Source: CAZCTO01 sp964501725
GTDB taxonomy: Bacteria > Bacillota > Clostridia > Saccharofermentanales > Saccharofermentanaceae
Assembly: GCA_964501725.1 (NCBI GenBank)
Contig: CAZCTO010000007.1
Coordinates: forward strand, 29,306 to 93,305
Length of the DNA stretch: 64,000 bases
Direction: 5' to 3'
Shown here: one piece after another, positions 44,054 through 51,577 of the stretch
How positions within the stretch are numbered: position 1 is the first letter of the stretch
Layout of the letters: every line of letters starts with the position of its first letter
Notes under the pieces: generated by a model
Seen by the model: only the letters and a program-made list of their open reading frames with translations
Database searches by the model: none
What the model was told of the DNA's origin: nothing
Program-made: the position numbers and the translations under genes

Positions 44054-44367
44054 TCGTTTCCTCTTTGTGATCCATAAAGGCGCTCCTCGGTCTTTTCGCG
44101 ATGTTCCAGAAGCAGAGCCATCAGTCCGGCGGTGTCCTTTTGCTCGAAAAACGGGATCAGCTGGTTCGGGCTGATTTCAAGGCTCCGGGCGGCCTTGATG
44201 ATGTCGACCGGAAGCATCTGATCCGGGTGATAGTAGCGGTAACCGCTCTCCGGATCGATGAGACGCGGTTTCAGAAGTCCAATCTCGTCGTAGAAACGCA
44301 GGGCCTTTACCGTGATGCCCTTGCTTTTTGAGACTTCGCCGATCGAAAAAAGCCCGTCCTTCATCAT
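44050..44367 (-). CDS. Short MerR-family regulator
   Basis: 105 residues: LFSIGEVSKSKGITVKALRF, YDEIGLLKP and SGYRYYHPDQ make a clear MerR DNA-binding domain, followed by the usual dimerisation helix (AARSLEISPNQLIPFFEQ...LLLEHREKTEERL). The effector domain common in this subfamily (about 150 more residues) is missing, and the protein ends shortly after the helix with YGSQRGNE. It is either a minimal regulator or one truncated by the yccF junction. A decayed copy of its 5' end lies at 45289-45348. Confidence 0.8.
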   Translation of the reverse strand: MMKDGLFSIGEVSKSKGITVKALRFYDEIGLLKPRLIDPESGYRYYHPDQMLPVDIIKAARSLEISPNQLIPFFEQKDTAGLMALLLEHREKTEERLYGSQRGNE

Positions 44368-44591
44368 GATCCTCCCGGTCTGTGGGTTTTCTATATAAAA
44401 GCATACCGTGAACCGTTGTGAGAGTAAAGGATTAGCAATCAGAGATGAGAAAACGTTTTCTTTGCGGGCACAGATATGGATAGAACCGAACGTAAAAAAT
44501 CTGAGAAATGAATTTTACGAAGATCCGTCATTTATGCAAATCCAAAAATGCGAAAGTTAAGATAACTGATCGGCAATGAATGGCAGTTCAA

Positions 44592-45178
44592 CCTACTCAA
44601 ACGCCCTCAACTGCCGATTGAGTAGGCTTTTCAATGACAAAAGAACCGCGCCGGGTGGTCGGCGGACCTACTCAAACGCCCTCAACTGCCGATTGAGTAG
44701 GCTCGTCAATGATAGAAAACCCGCGCCGGGTGGCCTGCCAACCTACTCAAACACGCTCAACTGCCGATTGAGTAGGCTCATCAACGATTGAAAAACTGCG
44801 CCGGGTGGCCTGCGGACCTACTCAAATGCGCTCAACTGCTGATTGAGTAGGCTCATCAATGAAAAAACCCCGCCCCGACGGGCCAGTCGGGCCTACTCAA
44901 ATGCGCTCAACTGCCGATTGAGTAGGCTCATCAACGATTGAAAAACTGCGCCGGGTGGNNNNNNNNNNNNNNNNNNNNNNNNNNNNNNNNNNNNNNNNNN
45001 NNNNNNNNNNNNNNNNNNNNNNNNNNNNNNNNNNNNNNNNNNNNNNNNNNNNNNNNNNCCGGCGGGCCTACTCAAATGCACTCAATTGCCGATTGAGTAG
45101 GCTTATCAATGATAGAAAACCCGCGCCGGGTGGCCTGCGTACCTACTCAAATGCGCTCAACTGCCGATTGAGTAGGCT
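44592..45178. repeat. 75-bp palindromic tandem repeat array 1 (seven visible units, interrupted by a gap)
   Basis: Units start at 44592, 44667, 44742, 44817, 44892, (gap), 45067 and 45142, exactly 75 bases apart within each contig. Each unit has a well conserved 37-base part with a 9-bp stem CCTACTCAA...TTGAGTAGG and a less conserved 38-base linker usually containing ATCAATGAT and GCGCCGGGTGG. Inside the loop a second CTCAA can pair with the same TTGAG, giving an alternative hairpin with a 7-nt loop. The linkers are related to one another, so this is not a CRISPR. It lies between a MerR gene and a fragment of the same gene. Confidence 0.9.
44959..45058. other. Assembly gap (100 N) inside repeat array 1
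   Basis: Exactly 100 N. The distance between flanking units (44892 to 45067 = 175) is not a multiple of 75, so the gap length is a placeholder and the true unit number is unknown. Confidence 0.98.
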
Positions 45179-45288
45179 CTCGCCAATAAAACGAAGCCAC
45201 CGCATCAAGTCTTTTCTATCCCCCTTATATACTGTCATTTTCCGACAAGAATTTGTGATTAGAATACATGTTGTGTATCTTGTAATGA

Positions 45289-45348
45289 TTACGCCGGGGG
45301 CTCGTTGTTTTTCAAAACTTCGCTGATCAAGTAAAGTCCGTCCCTCAC
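45289..45348 (-). pseudogene. Decayed 5' end of a MerR-family gene
   Basis: On the reverse strand a GTG after GGAGGGCTCAAT opens VRDGLYLISEVLKNNEPPA then stop. This resembles the start of the intact MerR protein at 44367 (MMKDGLFSIGEVSKSKGIT). The DNA around both starts also aligns: ACTTCGC.GATC.A..AAAG followed by CCGTCC and CTCCCGGTC, roughly 75-80% identical over about 48 bases by eye. It is a duplicate start region left beside the repeat array. Confidence 0.55.
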
Positions 45349-45490
45349 ATTGAGCCCTCCCGGTCGCCGAATTTTCTGTACTGAAAGCGGATCGGATCGC
45401 CACGAAAACGCTTTCCTCGGGTATAATACGAGTGTATGAAAATCGCACGGTGGTGGGTTCGCCCTGTCGCATTCCGAGGAGGGCTGTTCA

Positions 45491-47320
45491 TTGAATTACG
45501 ATGTGATCATTATCGGCGGAGGACTTTCGGGTCTTACGGCAGCAAGTCTTCTGGCCAAAAGAGACCTCCGCGTCGCCGTGATCGAAAAGAGTTATAACCC
45601 GGGCGGTTCGTGCGGCATTTTTAAGAGAAACCATGTGACTTTCGACCAGGGGTCGGCGATGATGTACGGCTTCGGCGAGAAGGGATTCAATGCGCACCGG
45701 TTTGTGTTTAACTGCCTGGAAGAGCCCATTGATATGATTCAACATGACTTCCTGTACTGCGTCAACTTTAACGGGCACCGGATTCGTTTCTATGCCGATG
45801 TCGATCAGTTTGCGGAGGAGCTTGCGCGCGTTTTTCCGGCCGAAAAGGAAAACATCAAGCGATTCTATCATGACATGACGGTGATGTACCAACACGTCAT
45901 GGTCGAATCACCGAGTTACAACACCGCGGATGAGACGGACGGCAGGACCGCGCTGGGGAGCATGCGCAGGCACCCGCTTTCCTACATTCGATTCCTCGGT
46001 TACTTGAACAAAAGCGCGAAGTCACTTCTCAAAAAGTATTTCTCGAACCCGGAGATATTCAACTTTTTCGATAAACTGACCTCAACGTATTGCTACGCGA
46101 CCGTTGAAGAGGCGCCCGCCGTTCTCGCGGCGGTGATGTTTGTCGACAACCACGTCGGAGGGAGCTACTATCCTGCCGGTTCGACGCTTTTCGTGCCCGG
46201 CAAGCTCGAAAAGGTCATCGAAGAGCACGGCGGCGATATGATACTGGAGAGAGAAGTCGTGTCGATCCTTTTCGAGAAGGATCAGCCGGCCGGGGTTCTT
46301 CTGGATGACGGAACCAAACTGTTTGCCGATCACCTGATCTATTCCGGTACGGTATGGAATTTATATAGTAAATTGCTGGACCCGAAATATACAACGGAAA
46401 AGCGGCGCGCATGGGCGAATAAACAGGAAAAGACCTATCCGAGCGTTGTCCTGTACTCGGTGGTAGACCGTGCAGTGATTCCGGAAGACACACTACCGAT
46501 CGAAATGCTGGTCGGGAACCCTCAGGAACTCGACGAGAGCGAGGTCACCGCCTATATTCTGAGCATCGACGACCGGACGCTTTGCGCGGAGGACGAGCAT
46601 ACCGTCATCGCGATCGGCCCGACCTTCGAAAACTGGTATGACGGAGACGATTCAACGTATAAGAGCAAGAAGCAGGCGGAACAGGTACGTCTGATCGCCG
46701 TTCTCGAAAAGCGCTTTCCGGGCTTTGGTAAGGCTGTGCGCTTTGCCGAAGTGGCGACCCCGAGGACGATCGAGCGTTACACGCTCAAGAACGGCGGAGC
46801 CGTCGCCGGCCCCAAGCAAATGCTCGGACAGCACATGTTCAAAAGGCTGCACACGAGGTCGCAGTGGAATAATTTCTTCTGCTGCGGCGAGTCGACGGTC
46901 ATGGGGACCGGGACGCCGACGGTGACGACTTCGGGAATTTCCGCGGCGAATGCCATCCTCAGAAAGCTCGGTCGGGAGCCTTTTGTCTATCAAAAAGATA
47001 TGAAGAATGTGGTCCGCATCGTGGCGCATCCGTTTACAGCGGATCAACTGAATGCCGGCGTCGATGAGCCCGCCCGGGAAGTCATGAAAAAAGCAATGCG
47101 ATGCCGGTTCTGCGAGAACCCGACATGTACCTTGGATCGGGACATACGCGGGATCATGCGACGGGTCGCGGTCGGCAACTTTACCGGCGCCGGGAAGATC
47201 TGGAAGAAAAATCCCGCCGATCCCGAAACACTTTCGCGATATGAGTCCGATTGCATCTGCCATGCTGAAAACGGTGTAGCGGTCCCAATCCGGGAGGTCG
47301 TCCGGTTCATACAAGGTTGA
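45491..47320 (+). CDS. FAD-dependent oxidoreductase, phytoene-desaturase-like, with C-terminal Cys cluster
   Basis: 609 residues from a TTG start (GAGGAGGG before it). The N-terminal FAD motif is VIIIGGGLSGLTAASLLAK (GxGxxG at 9-14) with the following GGSCGIF loop. The C-terminal FAD part is NFFCCGESTVMGTGTPTV, as in CrtI/retinol-saturase-like enzymes. Beyond about residue 530 comes an extra tail with five cysteines (C538, C541, C546, C588, C590; CRFCENPTC and CIC) that could bind an iron-sulfur cluster or zinc. Substrate unknown; the family oxidises or saturates polyenes and other lipids. A flavodoxin fragment and an SDR gene follow in the same direction. Confidence 0.8.
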   Translation: MNYDVIIIGGGLSGLTAASLLAKRDLRVAVIEKSYNPGGSCGIFKRNHVTFDQGSAMMYGFGEKGFNAHRFVFNCLEEPIDMIQHDFLYCVNFNGHRIRFYADVDQFAEELARVFPAEKENIKRFYHDMTVMYQHVMVESPSYNTADETDGRTALGSMRRHPLSYIRFLGYLNKSAKSLLKKYFSNPEIFNFFDKLTSTYCYATVEEAPAVLAAVMFVDNHVGGSYYPAGSTLFVPGKLEKVIEEHGGDMILEREVVSILFEKDQPAGVLLDDGTKLFADHLIYSGTVWNLYSKLLDPKYTTEKRRAWANKQEKTYPSVVLYSVVDRAVIPEDTLPIEMLVGNPQELDESEVTAYILSIDDRTLCAEDEHTVIAIGPTFENWYDGDDSTYKSKKQAEQVRLIAVLEKRFPGFGKAVRFAEVATPRTIERYTLKNGGAVAGPKQMLGQHMFKRLHTRSQWNNFFCCGESTVMGTGTPTVTTSGISAANAILRKLGREPFVYQKDMKNVVRIVAHPFTADQLNAGVDEPAREVMKKAMRCRFCENPTCTLDRDIRGIMRRVAVGNFTGAGKIWKKNPADPETLSRYESDCICHAENGVAVPIREVVRFIQG

Positions 47321-47344
47321 TCGAATTGAAGGGAGCGCAAATCA

Positions 47345-47500
47345 ATGGTGATCGCATATGAATCCAAGACAGGATTTACGAAGAGGTATGCCGAGATGAT
47401 CGCGGTAAAAGCGAATCTCAAGGCTTTTCGAGTCAAAGAGCTTGCGCAGGTGAATGCAAACGAAGAGATCATTTTCCTCGGCTGGATGAAGTCAAGATAA
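47345..47500 (+). pseudogene. Truncated flavodoxin-like gene (paralogue of 55943-56428)
   Basis: The ATG at 47345 opens MVIAYESKTGFTKRYAEMIA and continues to EEIIFLGWMKSR, where a TAA (47498-47500) ends it after 51 residues. The paralogue at 55943 has the same 48 residues (IIVYESKTGFTKRYAKMLA...EEIIFLGWMKVGK) and then 110 more. The N-terminal FMN-phosphate loop region is kept, the rest is deleted. It lies between the FAD oxidoreductase and the SDR genes, which suggests that a full flavodoxin once belonged to that operon. Confidence 0.75.
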
Positions 47501-47513
47501 CGGAGGTCATCAA

Positions 47514-48302
47514 GTGAAAAATGTTGTGATCACCGGCAGTACCCGCGGAATTGGCTTTGCGATGGCGCTGGAGTTTCTGCGCGCCGGTTGTAGTGTCACG
47601 CTATCCGGCAGAGGCGAAGCCTTGTCGGAAGAGGCGCGCACGGCGATTGACCCGTATGAGGGCAAATCCATCTACATTCCGTGCAACGTCCGGGAAAAGG
47701 CAAGCCTTCAAAACTTGTGGGACGCCTCTTTTTCAAAATGGGGCCCGATCGACATCTGGATCAATAACGCCGGGCAGAACGCACCGCACGTTTTATCGTG
47801 GGAAACCGGCGGGACAGACACGGAAAACGTTATCCAAACCAACCTTACCGGCATGATATTCGGTTCGCAAATCGCGGCTGGGGGAATGCTGGGGCAGGGT
47901 CACGGCGCGATTTACAGCATGGAAGGACTCGGCTCAAACGACATGATCCAAAGGAAAACTATCCTATACGGGACCACCAAGCGCGCGCTGACGTACTTTA
48001 TGCAGGGGCTTACCAAGGAACTTCAGGGGACCGGTGTCATCGCAGGGCGCCTGTCGCCCGGGATGATGCTGACCGATTTCATCACAAAAGCACCGGACGG
48101 GAAGCCATCAGAGGTCATCTCGGATGAGAAGTTTAAGAAGATATTCAACATTCTGGCAGACAAGCCGGAAACGGTCGCCGGATTTCTCGTTCCAAAAATG
48201 CTCGCAAATAAGCGAACCGGCGCGCAGATTGCCTGGCTGACCCGTCGAAAAGCAGCGTGGCGCTTTATAACGGCAGGAAAGCGTAGGGATAGGTTGATCT
48301 AG
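47514..48302 (+). CDS. Short-chain dehydrogenase/reductase
   Basis: 262 residues from a GTG (GGAGG before it). The cofactor loop is TGSTRGIGFA (TGxxxGIG), NNAG lies at about residue 87-90, and the active-site YGTTK at about 155-159 follows ISM-like YSMEGLG. The cofactor choice is unclear. Downstream of the FAD oxidoreductase and flavodoxin fragment, it is likely part of the same redox operon. Substrate unknown. An isolated N-terminal piece of another SDR lies at 50945. Confidence 0.85.
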   Translation: MKNVVITGSTRGIGFAMALEFLRAGCSVTLSGRGEALSEEARTAIDPYEGKSIYIPCNVREKASLQNLWDASFSKWGPIDIWINNAGQNAPHVLSWETGGTDTENVIQTNLTGMIFGSQIAAGGMLGQGHGAIYSMEGLGSNDMIQRKTILYGTTKRALTYFMQGLTKELQGTGVIAGRLSPGMMLTDFITKAPDGKPSEVISDEKFKKIFNILADKPETVAGFLVPKMLANKRTGAQIAWLTRRKAAWRFITAGKRRDRLI

Positions 48303-48318
48303 TTCCAGGAGGTGAAAA

Positions 48319-48615
48319 ATGGAATACATCCCCGGTCTGATTATTGGAATACCTTTATTTATCCTTGGATTATTCTTTTGTGCCGGTAAATTACTCTTTC
48401 TAATTGCCGGCTTTCATACTGCAGATCAGCAAAAAGGATATAATGCGAAGAAAGTGGGCCGTTTTGTCGGCGTTTTTCTTCTGCCGATGTCTGTACTTGC
48501 AGTTCTAATTACATCCAAGAACACAGCAATTTCGTATACTTCGATGGTACTTATTCCCGTGCTCTGTGTGATTTTGATTATCTTGATAAATACTCTAAAA
48601 TTCTTCAAAAAATAA
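48319..48615 (+). CDS. Small three-segment membrane protein
   Basis: 98 residues with hydrophobic segments at about 6-32, 48-68 and 72-92 and a short basic tail (LKFFKK). AGGAGGTGA precedes the ATG, 16 bases after the SDR stop, so it is probably in the same operon. No known family. Confidence 0.6.
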   Translation: MEYIPGLIIGIPLFILGLFFCAGKLLFLIAGFHTADQQKGYNAKKVGRFVGVFLLPMSVLAVLITSKNTAISYTSMVLIPVLCVILIILINTLKFFKK

Positions 48616-48797
48616 CGGCCGGCAACCCTAATCCAGGAGGGATAGATTACCAACTGAAAACTTTTGCAAAAAGCGAAATAGTTTTCAGTAGGAAATTCTG
48701 CGCGTATTGGCTCGGTTTCCATCGGCTGACTAGCTTAAATCGAGAATATGGAGGGCCGGATCGACTTTTCGTTTCAAAAATAGGGTTATGAATTCTG

Positions 48798-48850
48798 TTG
48801 ACATCCGATTCGAACCTTGATAATCTATGCATAGATTTACGATGCATAGG
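48798..48850 (+). promoter_or_regulatory. PadR gene promoter with palindromic operator
   Basis: TTGACA (48798-48803) is followed after 15 bases by GATAAT or after 17 by TAATCT. TCTATGCATAGA (48824-48835), a perfect 12-bp palindrome, overlaps the -10/start region, and a second ATGCATAG copy lies at 48842-48849 next to the ribosome binding site. ATGCAT-type palindromes are typical of PadR operators, so autoregulation is likely. Confidence 0.6.
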
Positions 48851-48862
48851 AGGCGATTAATA

Positions 48863-49207
48863 ATGCGTGTCAGTAAAGAACTGGTGAAGGGAAGCACTTC
48901 GCTTCTGGTTCTCAGTGTTATTGAGAGAAAAGATATGTACGGCTATGAAATCATCCGGGATATAGAACTTCGTTCGGAGAAGGTATTTACCCTGAATGAG
49001 GGAACGCTTTACCCGATCCTGCATTCGCTTGAGAAGGAAAAATTTCTGGTCAGTTATTGGGATGAGAGCGAATCAGCCCGCAAACGTAAGTATTATCGGA
49101 TGACCGATAAGGGACGCAAGGAACTCGTAAGAAAGCGCGAGGAGTGGAAAGGCTTTTCCTCAGCAGTCCTACGTGTGACGGAAGGGACGGCTCTTCTTTA
49201 TGTCTGA
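48863..49207 (+). CDS. PadR-family transcriptional regulator
   Basis: 114 residues from the ATG at 48863 (AGGAGG before it; an upstream ATG at 48827 lies inside the operator). KGSTSLLVLSVIERKDMYGYEI and FTLNEGTLYPILHSLEKEKF are the winged-helix signatures of PadR-s1. YYRMTDKGRKEL is the wing. It overlaps the downstream gene by 8 bases. In this common pair the PadR controls the membrane protein that follows. Confidence 0.9.
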   Translation: MRVSKELVKGSTSLLVLSVIERKDMYGYEIIRDIELRSEKVFTLNEGTLYPILHSLEKEKFLVSYWDESESARKRKYYRMTDKGRKELVRKREEWKGFSSAVLRVTEGTALLYV

Positions 49208-50888
49208 GAATGCAAAAGAGGAATACCTGAACGATATCTGCGGCGGTATCCCCGGCAGGGAAGTCGCGGAAGAGGTGCGTGCCGAATTTCTGGGGCATCT
49301 CGAGAACAGAGTCAGCGATTATTTAGGGTCCGGATATGATCGGGAGTCCGCCGAGAAAAAGGCTGTCGAGGATATGGGCGAGCGGCAGCAGGTTCGGGAA
49401 CAGCTTTCTCAACTGCACAGAAGGATCCCGTATTTTGATCTGAAAAACGCTTTGACGAAGATCATCATCGGTTTGCTGCCGCAGTTTTTCACATTAGACA
49501 TTGGATCGCTGTCGACGATCACGACCGCGATCGGTCTTTGTTTCCTCTTTGCCGGGATGCTTCAACTGCGCAAGGTCAACCCTATGTTCCGGAAGGCATG
49601 GGTCGCCTCGATCATCATGATCTCCTATGTTTTCTTAGCGAATGTCGTGTGGGTATCTCCCTTGTTCTATTTAGATAGAAATGAGGCGGATTTGTTTCCA
49701 TTCGTTTCAGGTGCGATCGGCGGCCTCTTGTTGTGGGTGTGCATCTATTTTCTCGGAAAGGGGCTTGCTGAGGTTCTTTCGAGGCCGACCGCTTCATCGG
49801 AAGCATTTTCGCAGGACGCATTGATCACTCTGGAAACCGGAAAGATCCGGAATATCGGAGGCGTTTATTTTTGTGCTTATATTGTGGCAATGATCGGTGC
49901 CTCGATGACCGGAGCTCAACTCTTTGCGTTTATTCCTTTCATCATCCTGGTCGCTATGATCATTCTTAGGCTGATGCGGGTTCGGGGACTGCTGCTGAAG
50001 CGACAACTCGGGTACGGCGCGGTCGATCCGGGAGAGAAAGCTTGGGTAGGGTTATGGATCGCCGGGTGCGCTTTCGTGTTTCTTCCTTTTGTGATCAGCT
50101 CGGTGCTGTTTGCTTTGCCTCGAACGTTTTGGTACGAGAAAATCGTGACCCGGGATAACCGGGATAAAAACACCGAAACAGTGAATGAATCAGCAGATTC
50201 CGGGCAGGAAATTCCCGACATAAATCCCGGTATACAAGAGTATCTTCAATTCTTGCCGGCCGAGGAAACACGGAGTATTGATACTGCCATCGAACATGAC
50301 GAATACTACATCAATTATTCGTTCGAAGATACGAACGGGATCGAAGTATCCTATCTTGTCTGTCGTCAAGAGGATCAAACGATTCTTCAATTTGTTTGTT
50401 TTTCGGTAGCAAACGATGCGCGTCACGGCGGATGGGACAGTATTCTCCTTCCCGAATGGGTTTTACCTCCGGCGGATCCGGAGAGTGCCAGCCGGGTGTA
50501 TATATATACCGAGGATGAAAGCGGACGCGTTTTCGAGCAACGGCCGATCGCGTTAAGATACGGGGATCAATTGATTTCGGCGTTAACGGATCGACCGGTA
50601 CGGGATGTAGTTTGTGTCGACTATGCGGTCGCCGAAAAGGGGTGTCGTCAGTGGGTCATCATCTGCTCGACGCTGGTCGGTGACGACGGGTATGGAAACC
50701 GGCTCGAGTTCAATGATGAGAGCCCGGTTTATCTGGATCCTCTGTCGGGATACGTCTATGTTCGAAGGGACTCGTGGCTTCCTCATTCATATAACGAGAG
50801 TGTAAAAAGGGTTGCAAATTCCTCTAACATGATGGCTGATACAAATGAAATAGGCTATATACAAGTATACATCGCCCATGTCGGTTAG
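49200..50888 (+). CDS. Membrane protein with permease-prefix domain, PadR-linked
   Basis: 562 residues. The N-terminal 75 residues (EEYLNDICGGIPGREVAEEV..EFLGHLENRVSDY) form the permease prefix domain 1 found downstream of PadR genes. Eight or so membrane segments (about 85-330) and a soluble C-terminal domain of about 230 residues (EYYINYSFEDTNGIEVSYLV, YVYVRRDSWLPH) follow. The C-terminal part is probably extracellular. Not a known transporter; likely an envelope-stress or sensing protein. Confidence 0.7.
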   Translation: MSENAKEEYLNDICGGIPGREVAEEVRAEFLGHLENRVSDYLGSGYDRESAEKKAVEDMGERQQVREQLSQLHRRIPYFDLKNALTKIIIGLLPQFFTLDIGSLSTITTAIGLCFLFAGMLQLRKVNPMFRKAWVASIIMISYVFLANVVWVSPLFYLDRNEADLFPFVSGAIGGLLLWVCIYFLGKGLAEVLSRPTASSEAFSQDALITLETGKIRNIGGVYFCAYIVAMIGASMTGAQLFAFIPFIILVAMIILRLMRVRGLLLKRQLGYGAVDPGEKAWVGLWIAGCAFVFLPFVISSVLFALPRTFWYEKIVTRDNRDKNTETVNESADSGQEIPDINPGIQEYLQFLPAEETRSIDTAIEHDEYYINYSFEDTNGIEVSYLVCRQEDQTILQFVCFSVANDARHGGWDSILLPEWVLPPADPESASRVYIYTEDESGRVFEQRPIALRYGDQLISALTDRPVRDVVCVDYAVAEKGCRQWVIICSTLVGDDGYGNRLEFNDESPVYLDPLSGYVYVRRDSWLPHSYNESVKRVANSSNMMADTNEIGYIQVYIAHVG

Positions 50889-50944
50889 AGTACTTATAAA
50901 TCAGGGGATGAGTGGCTGTTTTGACCGACGGATCGAAAGGATCA

Positions 50945-51094
50945 ATGAATATGTTTGATGTAAAAGACAAATGGGCCCTCATAACGGGCTCTTCGGAGCT
51001 TTTCTTTCCGATCGAAAATCAGGCCGCTGCTTTCATGCACGGGATTTTTCGGGCACGAGACTATAAGATGCGGTTCGCAAGGTGGAAAGCGTAA
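50945..51094 (+). pseudogene. N-terminal remnant of a short-chain dehydrogenase gene
   Basis: The ATG at 50945 (AAAGGA upstream) opens MNMFDVKDKWALITGSS, the normal SDR start up to the TGxxxGIG loop. Then the sequence changes to ELFFPIENQ and ends at TAA 51092-51094. Only the first 17 residues are SDR-like. The rest of the 50-codon frame has no family features. Confidence 0.45.
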
Positions 51095-51121
51095 ATATAA
51101 GCCCCTATGGGGAGTGAATCA

Positions 51122-51577
51122 TCACTTGCGGCGGATCGGATTATTCTGAAACTGAGTCCGCTTCGCCGTTTTAATTTTTTCGAATACGTCCTTGTCCATC
51201 ATACCGAGAGCCAGGATTTCCTGATCGGTAGTTTGGGGGGGATACTTGCGGCGCTTGAGTCCGCCGAACTTCCTTTTGTTATAAATGCTCCATGTTAATA
51301 ACATCATAAAAATCAACACATACATGAGCGCGACGAAAAATACAAATTTACGAACATCGTCTGAATCGGTTTGGAAATATCCGCGAATCAGTCGGGGAAT
51401 GCGGTGATCAAGACCGAACAATGAGTCGACGAAAAAGTAAATGACCGCCAAACAATACAGCCAGGCAATCGCCGTCAGGATTACAATGATTACTTCGCGA
51501 AACCAGGAGCGTCGGGTTTTGACGATCATGGCATTATTGCGCTCTATTTGCGAAAGCCCCGGTCCGGACTCTGCCAT
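51122..51577 (-). CDS. pgaD: PgaD-like accessory protein of poly-N-acetylglucosamine synthesis
   Basis: 151 residues. Two membrane segments (about 30-52 and 80-105) are followed by a basic C-terminus with FGGLKRRKYPPQTTDQEILA, the layout of PgaD proteins, which with PgaC bind cyclic di-GMP and activate polymerisation in Gram-negatives. AAAGGAGGTGA precedes the ATG. It overlaps the end of pgaC by 34 bases and is transcribed after it. The call rests on architecture, position and a RRKxxP motif; residue identity is modest. Confidence 0.65.
   Translation of the reverse strand: MAESGPGLSQIERNNAMIVKTRRSWFREVIIVILTAIAWLYCLAVIYFFVDSLFGLDHRIPRLIRGYFQTDSDDVRKFVFFVALMYVLIFMMLLTWSIYNKRKFGGLKRRKYPPQTTDQEILALGMMDKDVFEKIKTAKRTQFQNNPIRRK

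Noticed and set aside
43521..44075. 184-codon frame on the reverse strand
   Set aside because: It is a shadow of yccF, which has a clear family match in the other frame.
44592..45178. CRISPR array
   Set aside because: Period is constant and a 37-base core repeats, but the 38-base linkers are homologous to each other, and no cas gene is in the window.
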